Positions 1 through 7,065 of a stretch of DNA of 44,064 nucleotides are shown here, one piece after another (within the stretch, counting starts at the first letter, position 1; every line of letters begins with the position of its first letter). A program made the translations under genes and the position numbers. The stretch spans positions 1 to 44,064 of the forward strand of contig JAHHRL010000015.1 in assembly GCA_020025825.1 (NCBI GenBank). The letters are read 5' to 3'. The notes under the pieces were generated by a model that was given only the letters and a program-made list of their open reading frames with translations, was not told the DNA's origin and made no database searches. This DNA comes from Faecalibacterium sp. (GTDB taxonomy: Bacteria; Bacillota; Clostridia; Oscillospirales; Ruminococcaceae).

Positions 1-39
1 AAATAAGCAGCAGGTGTCGGAATATACCGACACCTGCTG
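1..39 (-). terminator. Rho-independent terminator of nfnAB
   Basis: A perfect 13-bp inverted repeat (8-20 with 27-39) encloses a 6-base loop. Read on the minus strand it is followed by CTTATTT, and it lies about 60 bases past the nfnB stop. On the plus strand it is followed by TTCTTCTT, so it may stop transcription from both directions. Confidence 0.85.
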
Positions 40-101
40 TTCTTCTTAAAAACTTTCTTATGGGGTGCAGCCATTTGGCTGTGCCCTTTTTGAATATGTT
101 A

Positions 102-1496
102 TTATTTGTTGCGGATGTACTCGTCGATTGCCTTTGCAGCAGCTTTACCTGCGCCCATAGCCAGAATGACGGTTGCAGCACCGGTAACAGCGTCACCGCC
201 TGCGTACACACCTTCACGGCTGGTCAAACCATCTTCGCCGCTGGTTACGATGCAACCATGGCGGTTGGTTTCCAAACCGGGAGTAGTGGAGCGAATCAAC
301 GGGTTGGGGCTGGTGCCCAAAGACATGATAACGGTTTCCACGTCCAGAGTGAAATCGCTGCCTTCCTTTACGATGGGACGGCGGCGGCCGGAGTCATCGG
401 GCTCACCCAGTTCCATTTCAACGCAGCGCATACCCTTGACCCAACCATTCTCGTCGCCAAGAATTTCGGTGGGGTTGCACAGGGTCTTGAAAATAATGCC
501 CTCTTCCTCAGCGTGCTCAACTTCTTCATGACGAGCAGGCAGTTCAGCCATGCCACGGCGGTAAACAACATATACCTTTTCTGCACCCAGGCGCTGTGCA
601 CAACGAGCTGCGTCCATAGCGACGTTACCGCCGCCAACAACGGCAACACGCTTGCCAACAGCGATAGGAGTCTTGCTGCCTTCCTGATAAGCCTTCATCA
701 GGTTAGAGCGAGTCAGGAACTCATTTGCAGAGTAAACACCGTTAAAGCTCTCGCCGGGGATGTTCATAAAGCGGGGCAGACCTGCACCGGAGCCTACGAA
801 AACAGCCTCGTAACCATACTGACCCATCAATTCGTCGATGGTCAGAACTTTACCGATAACCATGTTGCACTCAAAATCAACACCCAAAGCCTTCAGGCCG
901 TCGATTTCGTTCTGCACAATAGCCTTGGGCAGACGGAATTCAGGAATACCATACATCAAAACGCCGCCTGCAACGTGCAGTGCTTCGTAAACGGTAACCT
1001 TGTAGCCCATCTTTGCCAAGTCACCGGCAGCGGTCAAACCAGCAGGGCCTGCGCCGATGATAGCAACCTTATGGCCATTAGGAGCGGGGATAACAGGTGC
1101 GGTGTTATTGTGCTCACGATGCCAGTCAGCAACAAAGCGCTCCAGACGTCCGATAGCAACGGACTCGTTCTTGATGCCACGTGTGCACTTGCCCTCGCAC
1201 TGGCTTTCCTGCGGGCAAACACGGCCGCAAACAGCAGGCAGTGCCGAATCCTGAGAAATTACCTGATAAGCGCCCTCAAAGTCGCCCTCAGCTACCTTAG
1301 CGATGAAGCCGGGGATGTTGATGCCGACAGGGCAGCCGGTAACACAAGGCTTATTTTTGCAGTTGATGCAGCGTTTTGCCTCAGTGTTTGCCATGTAGGC
1401 AGTGTAGCCCAAAGCAACTTCCTTAAAGTTCTTGTTGCGGACGTTGGGGTCCTGGCTGGGCATGGGGCATTTTTTCGGATCCATATTAAATGCCAT
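102..1496 (-). CDS. nfnB: NADPH-binding flavoprotein of GltD/NfnB type (464 aa)
   Basis: Glutamate synthase small subunit family flavoprotein. The N-terminus carries two iron-sulfur Cys clusters (CINCKNKPC..GCP and CGRVCPQESQCEGKC), then an FAD-binding Rossmann motif (GAGPAGL) and an NADPH-binding motif (GGGNVAMDAA). Such proteins are annotated gltA/gltD, but here the gene starts 1 base after the stop of a ferredoxin-NADP reductase alpha-type gene and no GltB large subunit is near. That pairing is the signature of NfnAB, the cytoplasmic NADH-dependent reduced ferredoxin:NADP+ oxidoreductase that makes NADPH by flavin-based electron bifurcation/confurcation in anaerobes. The start ATG at 1496 has an AGAGG site inside the end of nfnA. 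Family assignment is certain; the Nfn rather than GltBD role is inferred from the neighbour. Confidence 0.93.
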   Translation of the reverse strand: MAFNMDPKKCPMPSQDPNVRNKNFKEVALGYTAYMANTEAKRCINCKNKPCVTGCPVGINIPGFIAKVAEGDFEGAYQVISQDSALPAVCGRVCPQESQCEGKCTRGIKNESVAIGRLERFVADWHREHNNTAPVIPAPNGHKVAIIGAGPAGLTAAGDLAKMGYKVTVYEALHVAGGVLMYGIPEFRLPKAIVQNEIDGLKALGVDFECNMVIGKVLTIDELMGQYGYEAVFVGSGAGLPRFMNIPGESFNGVYSANEFLTRSNLMKAYQEGSKTPIAVGKRVAVVGGGNVAMDAARCAQRLGAEKVYVVYRRGMAELPARHEEVEHAEEEGIIFKTLCNPTEILGDENGWVKGMRCVEMELGEPDDSGRRRPIVKEGSDFTLDVETVIMSLGTSPNPLIRSTTPGLETNRHGCIVTSGEDGLTSREGVYAGGDAVTGAATVILAMGAGKAAAKAIDEYIRNK

Positions 1497-1497
1497 T

Positions 1498-2340
1498 TTA
1501 CTGTACCTCTTTCTTTAGCAAGTTGCAATTTTTATCACGAGCATGTGCCTCAAACTCACGGTACATACCGCCACGCTTCATAGCTTCGTCAAAATCAACC
1601 AAATCGCCATCAAAATCGGGGCCGTCAACGCAAGCAAACTTGGTTTCACCGCCAACGGTCAAACGGCAGCCGCCGCACATACCGGTACCATCAATCATGA
1701 TGGGGTTCATGGAAACAATGCTCTTCAAGCCGTACTTCTGGCAAGTCTTAACAACAAACTTCATCATGATCAGCGGTCCAATCGTGATAACCAGATCATA
1801 CTGATTGCCTGCGTTGACCAAATCCTCCAAAGCAGCGGTAACAACACCCTTGGTGCCGTAACTGCCATCATCGGTCATAACACGCAGTTCATCGCTGCAA
1901 CCCTTAAACTCGTCTTCCAGAATCAGCAGGTCCTTGTTGCGGAAGCCGATAACACTGTGGACAACACAACCCTGCTCGTGCAGCTTTTTAGCAACAGGCA
2001 GAGCAATTGCGCAACCAACGCCGCCACCAACGATGCAAACCTTTTTCAGACCGTCGGTTTCGGTAGCACGGCCCAGAGGACCAACAAAGTCATGTACATA
2101 TTCGCCTGCCTTCAAACGGTCCAGCTCCATCGTGGTGCCGCCAACGATCTGATAAATGATGGTGACGGTACCGGCCTCACGGTCATAGCCGGCAACAGTT
2201 AAGGGGATACGCTCGCTGTCCTCAAAAGGACGAACGATGATAAACTGACCCGGCTGTGCTTTTTTGGCAATCAATGGAGCATCGATAACCATCTTAGACA
2301 CCGTGGGGTTCAGTGCAGTTTTTTCCACGATTTTAAACAT
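1498..2340 (-). CDS. nfnA: Ferredoxin-NADP+ reductase alpha-type subunit (NfnA, 280 aa)
   Basis: Sulfide dehydrogenase subunit/ferredoxin-NADP reductase family. The N-terminal half is a flavodoxin-reductase-like FAD domain. Residues 104-110 (VGGGVGC) begin the nucleotide-binding domain. The C-terminal part has D217, C222, C225 and C237, matching the one-Asp-three-Cys ligand set of the [2Fe-2S] cluster known for NfnA. The ATG at 2340 follows an AGGAG site (minus strand) and is the first gene of a two-gene unit with nfnB. The length fits the family. In the complex NfnA takes electrons from NADH while NfnB holds the NADPH site and the [4Fe-4S] clusters. A consensus-like promoter lies about 40 bases upstream. 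Confidence 0.93.
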   Translation of the reverse strand: MFKIVEKTALNPTVSKMVIDAPLIAKKAQPGQFIIVRPFEDSERIPLTVAGYDREAGTVTIIYQIVGGTTMELDRLKAGEYVHDFVGPLGRATETDGLKKVCIVGGGVGCAIALPVAKKLHEQGCVVHSVIGFRNKDLLILEDEFKGCSDELRVMTDDGSYGTKGVVTAALEDLVNAGNQYDLVITIGPLIMMKFVVKTCQKYGLKSIVSMNPIMIDGTGMCGGCRLTVGGETKFACVDGPDFDGDLVDFDEAMKRGGMYREFEAHARDKNCNLLKKEVQ

Positions 2341-2380
2341 GTTTGCAACTCTCCTTTTTTGTTTTGGTCACATTAGTTTT

Positions 2381-2409
2381 ATTATATATCACAAAAAGCG
2401 GAAAATCAA
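2381..2409 (-). promoter_or_regulatory. Sigma-A type promoter of nfnAB
   Basis: On the minus strand TTGATT (2409-2404), a 17-base spacer and a perfect TATAAT (2386-2381) lie upstream of nfnA in an AT-rich gap. Confidence 0.7.
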
Positions 2410-2483
2410 TTGGCGTTCCTTTTCACTTTTTAACTAAAATCAAGGTTTTTTTTGTGTAAATGTTAAAAAAATGACGAACAGAA

Positions 2484-2525
2484 CAAAAAATAACGCACCC
2501 TCCATACAGCAATGAAAAGGGTGCG
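2484..2525 (-). terminator. Rho-independent terminator of thiT
   Basis: A 7-bp GC-rich stem (2519-2525 with 2494-2500), read on the minus strand, is followed by TTATTTTTTG. It begins 13 bases after the thiT stop. Confidence 0.85.
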
Positions 2526-2537
2526 CAATTGTGATTT

Positions 2538-3164
2538 TTACTTTTCAGTGTTGAACAGCTGAGGAACAGCACGATACATCAGCAGTGCTGCAACAACCGT
2601 GATGATTGCTTCAGGCAGCATATAGCTTGCGTTGTACACTAAGCTGTAGAACCAGCACAAAGCGTTTTCGCCCAGATTCTGGGTAGCCCAAGCAGCCCAG
2701 CTGAAGTTGTTTAACCAGGAGAAGGCATAGTCGTAGTCTTTCCAAACAACATAACCGGAAATAAAGCTGCACAGGAAACGCAGCAGGCAGGCACCCAAGG
2801 TACCCATACCAATCTTGGCAATAGAGGACTTGAACGGACGAGCCAGCGTACTTGCCAGACCCAGTGCGGTAAAAGCCAGAATGTAGTCAAACAAAACACA
2901 GCCGATTTGGGCGGTGAGCGTCTGGCAGTAAGCCAGATTGTCCAGACCAGTCATCAACTGCAAAAGGCTGTGCACAAAGGCTGCCAGCAAACCCCAGCGA
3001 GGACCGTTGCGGAAGCTCATTAAAATGATAGGGAACATACTGACGAGGGTGATACTGCCGCCATGGGGCAAGTTGAAAAGGGAAATGTTGCTCAAAATAG
3101 TAGAAAGAGCAATCATCAGTGCGCCCTCGACCAGGACACGGGTTTTGGAATAACGGGTTTTCAT
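2538..3164 (-). CDS. thiT: Thiamine ECF transporter S component ThiT (208 aa)
   Basis: Integral membrane, substrate-binding S component of an energy-coupling-factor transporter for thiamine. The protein is strongly hydrophobic with about six membrane segments, and has the family-like FRNGPRWGLLAAF and NASYMLPE segments. The start is set at the ATG at 3164 (MKTRYSKTRV); a longer reading frame runs back into the riboswitch and is not plausible. A TPP riboswitch directly upstream independently supports thiamine as substrate. No ECF ATPase or EcfT gene lies nearby, as expected for a group II ECF system that shares its energising module. The ribosome site is weak (AAGAAACG). Confidence 0.93.
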   Translation of the reverse strand: MKTRYSKTRVLVEGALMIALSTILSNISLFNLPHGGSITLVSMFPIILMSFRNGPRWGLLAAFVHSLLQLMTGLDNLAYCQTLTAQIGCVLFDYILAFTALGLASTLARPFKSSIAKIGMGTLGACLLRFLCSFISGYVVWKDYDYAFSWLNNFSWAAWATQNLGENALCWFYSLVYNASYMLPEAIITVVAALLMYRAVPQLFNTEK

Positions 3165-3189
3165 AAAAACATCGTTTCTTGTTTTATGA

Positions 3190-3229
3190 CATAAAAACAA
3201 GAAACGCCTGCATGATAAACATACAGGCG
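3190..3229 (-). terminator. Terminator hairpin of the TPP riboswitch expression platform
   Basis: On the minus strand CGCCTG (3229-3224) pairs with CAGGCG (3210-3205) and is followed by TTTCTTGTTTTT. It sits between the aptamer and the thiT ATG, so thiamine pyrophosphate binding probably ends transcription here. Confidence 0.75.
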
Positions 3230-3261
3230 CAAAGGTAGTTTGTTCAGTACAAAAAATAAGC

Positions 3262-3342
3262 AAACTTCCTACGCCGGCATTACCCGGATCAGGTTAAAGG
3301 GTACTCTGCAAGCAGATCTCAGCCTTTCGGCGCCCCTGTTTT
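3262..3342 (-). promoter_or_regulatory. TPP riboswitch (THI element)
   Basis: The minus strand carries the conserved THI-box core: CTGAGAT (about 3322-3316), then TACCC near 3302, AACCTGATCCGGGTAAT and GCCGGCGTAGG near 3270. Spacing and order are those of the TPP aptamer. It lies upstream of the thiamine transporter gene and is followed by a terminator hairpin, so control is probably by transcription attenuation: gene off when thiamine pyrophosphate is plentiful. Confidence 0.95.
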
Positions 3343-3356
3343 TTATGTCCATACCT

Positions 3357-3384
3357 ATTATAAGTGTGTAAAATGAAATGTCAA
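3357..3384 (-). promoter_or_regulatory. Consensus promoter of the thiT riboswitch transcript
   Basis: On the minus strand a perfect TTGACA (3384-3379), a 16-base spacer and a perfect TATAAT (3362-3357) lie just upstream of the aptamer. Confidence 0.85.
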
Positions 3385-3391
3385 GAATTTG

Positions 3392-3619
3392 TCAACGTAC
3401 TTTGCGGGCAAGCCAGATGCAAACACAGGCGCCAACAACAGAAGTAAATAAGTGACCTAGGAAATTTACCGAAACAAAACCAATAAAACGGAACAAGATA
3501 TTGCCCACAAAGCTGCCTAAAATGCCCAGAAGCATATAGACAAAGATATTGCCGCGGCTATCCATTAAACGGCCGGCAATATAACCGGCTAAACAACCTA
3601 CTAATAAATAAAAAATCAC
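3392..3619 (-). CDS. GlsB/YeaQ/YmgE family small membrane protein (75 aa)
   Basis: Short, glycine-rich, very hydrophobic protein with about three membrane segments. The pattern GCLAGYIAGRLM..LLGILGSFVGNILF is typical of the transglycosylase-associated/GlsB family, whose members are stress-linked but biochemically undefined. The start is GTG at 3619, chosen because ACGGAGGT lies 8 bases upstream on the minus strand. It is followed directly by the promoter of the thiT riboswitch, so it is probably a single-gene unit. Length is normal for the family. Confidence 0.85.
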   Translation of the reverse strand: MIFYLLVGCLAGYIAGRLMDSRGNIFVYMLLGILGSFVGNILFRFIGFVSVNFLGHLFTSVVGACVCIWLARKVR

Positions 3620-3654
3620 GATAGGTACCTCCGTAATCGTCTGGATTTGAGTAT

Positions 3655-3682
3655 ATTATACTGATTTTTTGAAAAAAATCAA
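3655..3682 (-). promoter_or_regulatory. Promoter of the GlsB-family gene
   Basis: On the minus strand TTGATT (3682-3677), a 16-base spacer and TATAAT (3660-3655) lie 36 bases before the GTG start. Confidence 0.65.
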
Positions 3683-3745
3683 TTTTATGATGGAAGTGTG
3701 GCGGTTCTGCTGCAATGGGGATTATATAAGGAAAAAGCAACGAAG

Positions 3746-3779
3746 ATGGTACAGGGCTATCTCAAGTACGCTGTACCAT
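3746..3779. repeat. Inverted repeat in the nth-glsB gap
   Basis: A perfect 9-bp inverted repeat (ATGGTACAG 3746-3754 with CTGTACCAT 3771-3779) encloses 16 bases. It lies downstream of nth on the minus strand and is followed there by CTTCGTTGCTTTTTCC, so it may be a weak terminator, or an operator. The rest of the gap 3683-3894 shows no credible gene. Confidence 0.4.
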
Positions 3780-3894
3780 AAAAATGACAGCAAAAGCTGT
3801 TACGGAGAAAATATTCCAGGCATCTCAAATTGCATAAAAGGCAGAAAAGTATATCATATGCTCCAAACGGTGCGGAATAAAGCGGTAATGTCGC

Positions 3895-4560
3895 TCAGAT
3901 TTGCTTTTTGCCTGTTTTGCAAATATCTGCAAGGCAGCAGTTAGCACAGTCAGGGCGGCGTGCAACACAAACGGCACGACCATGCAGAACAAAACGGTGG
4001 CAAAGGTCGCTGCCTTCCTCTGGCGGAATGATTTTCCAAAGCGCTGCCTCTACTTTGGCAGGCTCTTTAATGTTGTCTACAAGACCGATTAGATTACACA
4101 AGCGGATGCAATGCGTGTCTGTTACGATAGCCGGTTTGCCGAAAACATCGCCCATGATAAGGTTTGCACTTTTACGGCCTACACCCGGCAGTGCTAAAAG
4201 CTCATCAAAGGTGTCGGGCACATTCCCACCGTATTGGTCGTTCAAAATACGCATACAGGCAGAAATATCCTTGGCTTTAGAATGTCCTAAGCCACAAGGC
4301 TTTACAATGGCTTCGATTTCTTCGGGCTGTGCAGCTGCCAAAGCGGCAACACTGGGATACTTGGAAAATAACTCTTCCACAACGATATTTACACGGGCGT
4401 CGGTGCATTGTGCAGCAAGGCGCACACTAACTAAAAGCTGCCATGCTTGGGAATAATCCAGCGTGCAGGCAGCTTCAGGATAAGCTGCCTTTAAGCGTTC
4501 GATTACCTCTAGTGCCAGCTTTTTCTTTACGGGAGAAGTACGGGTTGTCTGCTTTGCCAT
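3895..4560 (-). CDS. nth: Endonuclease III (221 aa)
   Basis: Base-excision repair DNA glycosylase/AP lyase that removes oxidised pyrimidines. The helix-hairpin-helix motif LPGVGRK (124-130) ends in catalytic Lys130, and Asp148 in VTDTH is the second catalytic residue. The C-terminal [4Fe-4S] cluster has the exact C-x6-C-x2-C-x5-C spacing (C198, C205, C208, C214). The ATG at 4560 is chosen over an upstream in-frame TTG because GGAGG lies 7 bases before it. The gene is divergent from rarA. Confidence 0.96.
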   Translation of the reverse strand: MAKQTTRTSPVKKKLALEVIERLKAAYPEAACTLDYSQAWQLLVSVRLAAQCTDARVNIVVEELFSKYPSVAALAAAQPEEIEAIVKPCGLGHSKAKDISACMRILNDQYGGNVPDTFDELLALPGVGRKSANLIMGDVFGKPAIVTDTHCIRLCNLIGLVDNIKEPAKVEAALWKIIPPEEGSDLCHRFVLHGRAVCVARRPDCANCCLADICKTGKKQI

Positions 4561-4592
4561 AGGGCGCCTCCGCAATAGTGAGAATTTTTCTC

Positions 4593-4621
4593 ATTATAGC
4601 AAATATTCAAGAAAAGTACAA
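4593..4621 (-). promoter_or_regulatory. Promoter of nth
   Basis: On the minus strand TTGTAC (4621-4616), a 17-base spacer and TATAAT (4598-4593). It is arranged back to back with the rarA promoter. Confidence 0.6.
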
Positions 4622-4634
4622 TGGAGGTTTTACC

Positions 4635-4663
4635 TTGTGCGTGCATTAAAAAGGTATTATAAT
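4635..4663 (+). promoter_or_regulatory. Promoter of rarA
   Basis: TTGTGC (4635-4640), a 17-base spacer and TATAAT (4658-4663), 33 bases before the rarA ATG. Confidence 0.65.
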
Positions 4664-4696
4664 AATACGGTATAAAAATGGGAGGGGGCAAATAGA

Positions 4697-5962
4697 ATGA
4701 AAGAACCCTTAGCGGCACGATTGCGTCCGCAAAGCTTATCTGACGTTTGCGGGCAGCAGCATTTGCTGGCACCGGGAAAGGTGTTTCGTAAAACGATAGA
4801 CAGCGGCACAGTCCCCAATATGATTTTTTACGGTCCGTCAGGTGTTGGAAAAACTACAGTGGCACGTATTATTGCCGAGCGCAGTGGAATGACCTTACAT
4901 AAACTTAACGGAACTTCCTGTGGCACTAGTGATATTAAAGCAGTGTTAAGCGATATTGGAACATGGTCCGGCTCAAATGGAATTTTACTTTATCTGGACG
5001 AAATTCAGTATCTGAATAAAAAGCAGCAGCAGAGCTTGCTTGAATGTATTGAGGATGGCAGTGTTACACTGATTGCTTCTACCACAGAGAATCCTTACTT
5101 TTACATTTATAATGCGTTAATTTCACGCTGTACGGTATTCGAGTTTAAGAGCTTGCAAACCCAAGATGTCGTGCAGGGCTTGCAGAACGCTATAAAAAAG
5201 ATAGAAAACGAAGAAGGCCAGCCCATTCAGATTGAACAGGATGCATTGGAATACTTGGCGCAAAGCGCAGGCGGCGATATGCGTAAGGCGCTGGGCGGTT
5301 TGGAATTTGCGGTGACAGCGGCAGAAGTTGCGGATGGTGAAAAGAAAATCACGCTGGATATGATTCAGCAGGTAACACGCCGCACGGCAATGCGATACGA
5401 TAGAGATGGTGACGACCATTACGATATTTTGTCTGCTTACCAAAAATCTATGCGTGGCAGCGACCCGGATGCTGCACTGCATTATCTGGCACGCTTGCTG
5501 GAAGCGGGGGATTTAGTGTCCGCATGCAGGAGGTTAATGGTTTGTGCTTGTGAGGATGTTGGCTTGGCGTATCCGCAGATTATTCCAATCGTAAAAGCGG
5601 CGGTTGATGCGGCAAATATGCTGGGATTGCCGGAGGCACGGATTCCGCTGGCGGACGCAGTGATTTTGGTGGCAACCAGCCCCAAATCCAATGGCGGTGA
5701 GGCGGCTATTGATGCTGCTTTGGCAGATGTGAGAGCCGGCCGAACAGGACCGATTCCACGTCAACTGCAAAATAAACACTTCGACGGGGAAGATGCCCTG
5801 ATAAAGGGTCAGCATTATAAATATCCGCATAGCTATCCCAATCATTGGGTGGAACAACAGTATTTGCCTGATGTGTTGGTGGGGACACAGTATTATCATT
5901 ATGGCGAAAACAAAAACGAGCAGGCTGCACGTGCATATTGGGAACGTGTGAAGAATAAGTGA
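4697..5962 (+). CDS. rarA: Replication-associated recombination protein RarA/MgsA (421 aa)
   Basis: AAA+ ATPase related to clamp-loader subunits, acting at stalled replication forks and recombination intermediates. Walker A is GPSGVGKTT (46-54), Walker B has D101-E102 (LYLDEIQ), sensor 1 is the STTENP segment (129-133) and an arginine finger lies at R144 (ISRC). The C-terminal part is the typical RarA tetramerisation domain with the conserved ending motifs KYPHSYPNHWVEQQYLPD. The ATG follows GGGAGGGGG. Length is typical. It is probably transcribed alone; perR downstream has its own promoter. Confidence 0.95.
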   Translation: MKEPLAARLRPQSLSDVCGQQHLLAPGKVFRKTIDSGTVPNMIFYGPSGVGKTTVARIIAERSGMTLHKLNGTSCGTSDIKAVLSDIGTWSGSNGILLYLDEIQYLNKKQQQSLLECIEDGSVTLIASTTENPYFYIYNALISRCTVFEFKSLQTQDVVQGLQNAIKKIENEEGQPIQIEQDALEYLAQSAGGDMRKALGGLEFAVTAAEVADGEKKITLDMIQQVTRRTAMRYDRDGDDHYDILSAYQKSMRGSDPDAALHYLARLLEAGDLVSACRRLMVCACEDVGLAYPQIIPIVKAAVDAANMLGLPEARIPLADAVILVATSPKSNGGEAAIDAALADVRAGRTGPIPRQLQNKHFDGEDALIKGQHYKYPHSYPNHWVEQQYLPDVLVGTQYYHYGENKNEQAARAYWERVKNK

Positions 5963-5979
5963 ACCGTCGCTATAAGCTG

Positions 5980-6008
5980 TTGACAAAGAGAGCTTGTTTC
6001 GCTATATT
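5980..6008 (+). promoter_or_regulatory. Promoter of perR
   Basis: TTGACA (5980-5985), a 17-base spacer and TATATT (6003-6008), in the 100-base gap before perR. Confidence 0.75.
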
Positions 6009-6017
6009 GTAATTAGG

Positions 6018-6039
6018 AATAGTTACTTTTATTACTATT
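6018..6039 (+). promoter_or_regulatory. Candidate operator upstream of perR
   Basis: An AT-rich inverted repeat, AATAGT (6018-6023) with ACTATT (6034-6039), lies just downstream of the -10 box where an autoregulatory repressor site could be. It does not match the textbook PerR box closely, so the assignment is tentative. Confidence 0.35.
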
Positions 6040-6062
6040 ATGCGCTAGAAGGAGGGGTGTGA

Positions 6063-6443
6063 ATGCGTTATTCGAGACAGCGAGAGTTGATTCTAAAAAA
6101 AGTAAATGCGTTGTGTGATCATCCTACAGCGGAAGAAATTTACGAAGTTGCCGAAAAAGAAATTCCGGGCCTTAGCTTGGGTACGGTATACCGCAACCTA
6201 AACGTGCTTGCTGATGCCGGTATGATTCGTCGTGTTTCAGTTCCCGGCAAAGCAGATCGTTTTGACCACACGCTGCGTCAGCATAGTCATCTGTATTGTA
6301 CAGAGTGCGGCTGCGTAGAGGATATTTCTCTGGACGATGCAGCTATCCTGAAAATCGTAAAAGACGGTAATGATTCGGTTGTGGATTATTCTTTGGTCGT
6401 TTTCGGAACCTGTGAAAAGTGTCGTAACAAATCTGCAATGTAA
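6063..6443 (+). CDS. perR: Fur-family peroxide-responsive repressor PerR (126 aa)
   Basis: Winged-helix metal-dependent repressor. The pattern fits PerR rather than Fur: His20, Asp68 (RFD), His74, His76 and Asp87 align with the five regulatory metal ligands of Bacillus PerR, in which oxidation of two of the histidines senses peroxide. Four Cys (C79, C82, C117, C120) form the structural zinc site. The recognition helix is in SLGTVYRNLNVL (38-49). The ATG at 6063 follows GAAGGAGGGG. The gene is monocistronic, with a promoter before it and a terminator after it. Fur-family membership is certain; the PerR call is by ligand alignment. Confidence 0.9.
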   Translation: MRYSRQRELILKKVNALCDHPTAEEIYEVAEKEIPGLSLGTVYRNLNVLADAGMIRRVSVPGKADRFDHTLRQHSHLYCTECGCVEDISLDDAAILKIVKDGNDSVVDYSLVVFGTCEKCRNKSAM

Positions 6444-6473
6444 ATAAAGTTAATGATTGTTTGATAAAGGGTT

Positions 6474-6530
6474 GCCTCCTTTTGTTTGACGGTGCTGTGC
6501 CGCCTGACAAAAGGGGGTAATTATTTTACT
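6474..6530 (+). terminator. Rho-independent terminator of perR
   Basis: A long hairpin with left arm from CTCCTTTTGT (from 6476) and right arm ending ACAAAAGGGG, extended by a GACGG/CCGCC inner stem, is followed by TTATTTT. Confidence 0.85.
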
Positions 6531-6560
6531 TTTCGATGTTGTAAAGTGCCTTTTTTACAC

Positions 6561-6589
6561 TTGACAAATGGCTGCTTCGCACATATAAT
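6561..6589 (+). promoter_or_regulatory. Consensus promoter of marR-FUSC operon
   Basis: A perfect TTGACA (6561-6566), a 17-base spacer and a perfect TATAAT (6584-6589). Such a strong core promoter next to a repressor gene suggests control by repression. Confidence 0.9.
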
Positions 6590-6601
6590 TAACAACGTTA
6601 A
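6589..6601 (+). promoter_or_regulatory. Candidate MarR operator
   Basis: The inverted repeat TTAAC-AAC-GTTAA overlaps the last base of the -10 box and the start region. A MarR-family dimer bound here would block RNA polymerase; autoregulation is inferred from position only. Confidence 0.5.
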
Positions 6602-6621
6602 CTTTTTTGCACGGTGGTGAA

Positions 6622-7065
6622 ATGTTGGATATAGATTGGATAAAAATGGTTCAGTATCAGCAGCAAATGCAAAAATTATCACGTATGCTGTTCCCGGTTA
6701 AACAGCATACACTTACAGCAAGTGAGTGTGAGTTGTTGGCGTGGCTGTATTTGAATCCGGACAAAAATACACCTTTTATACTGAGTCAGTGCAGCGGCAT
6801 GAAAAAAGAGGCAGTAAGCCGCTGCCTGAAAAGCTTGTATGAAAAAGATTGTATTATAAAGGAAAGACAACCCTACGATGAACGGAGCTATAAGGTTTTT
6901 CTAACAGAAACAGGCTTTGAGGAATTGAAAAAAGGCTATGAAAGCCTTTTGCAGCCGTTTTACGATTTGTGGCGGGATACCGGGCCTGAATTTGAAGAAC
7001 TATTAACGCTTACGGATAAAATCATTACCCATTTTGAAGAAAAGAAGGAGGCTGCTGATTTATAA
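6622..7065 (+). CDS. MarR family transcriptional regulator (147 aa)
   Basis: Small winged-helix dimeric regulator. It has the MarR layout: an N-terminal helix rich in Gln (QYQQQMQKL), a helix-turn-helix in LSQCSGMKKEAVSRCLKSL, a wing with KERQPYDERSYKVFLTETG, and a C-terminal dimerisation helix. The ATG at 6622 is preferred to an in-frame TTG at 6607, because GGTGG lies just upstream of it. The stop overlaps the start of the next gene (TAATG), so the two are translationally coupled. It probably represses its own operon and responds to a small molecule exported by the partner; the ligand is unknown. Confidence 0.88.
   Translation: MLDIDWIKMVQYQQQMQKLSRMLFPVKQHTLTASECELLAWLYLNPDKNTPFILSQCSGMKKEAVSRCLKSLYEKDCIIKERQPYDERSYKVFLTETGFEELKKGYESLLQPFYDLWRDTGPEFEELLTLTDKIITHFEEKKEAADL

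Noticed and set aside
60..1583. 507-codon plus-strand frame over nfnB
   Set aside because: Antisense shadow of a well-supported iron-sulfur flavoprotein gene.
3669..3944. 91-codon plus-strand frame in the nth-glsB gap
   Set aside because: No RBS, runs into nth on the opposite strand, no recognisable domain.
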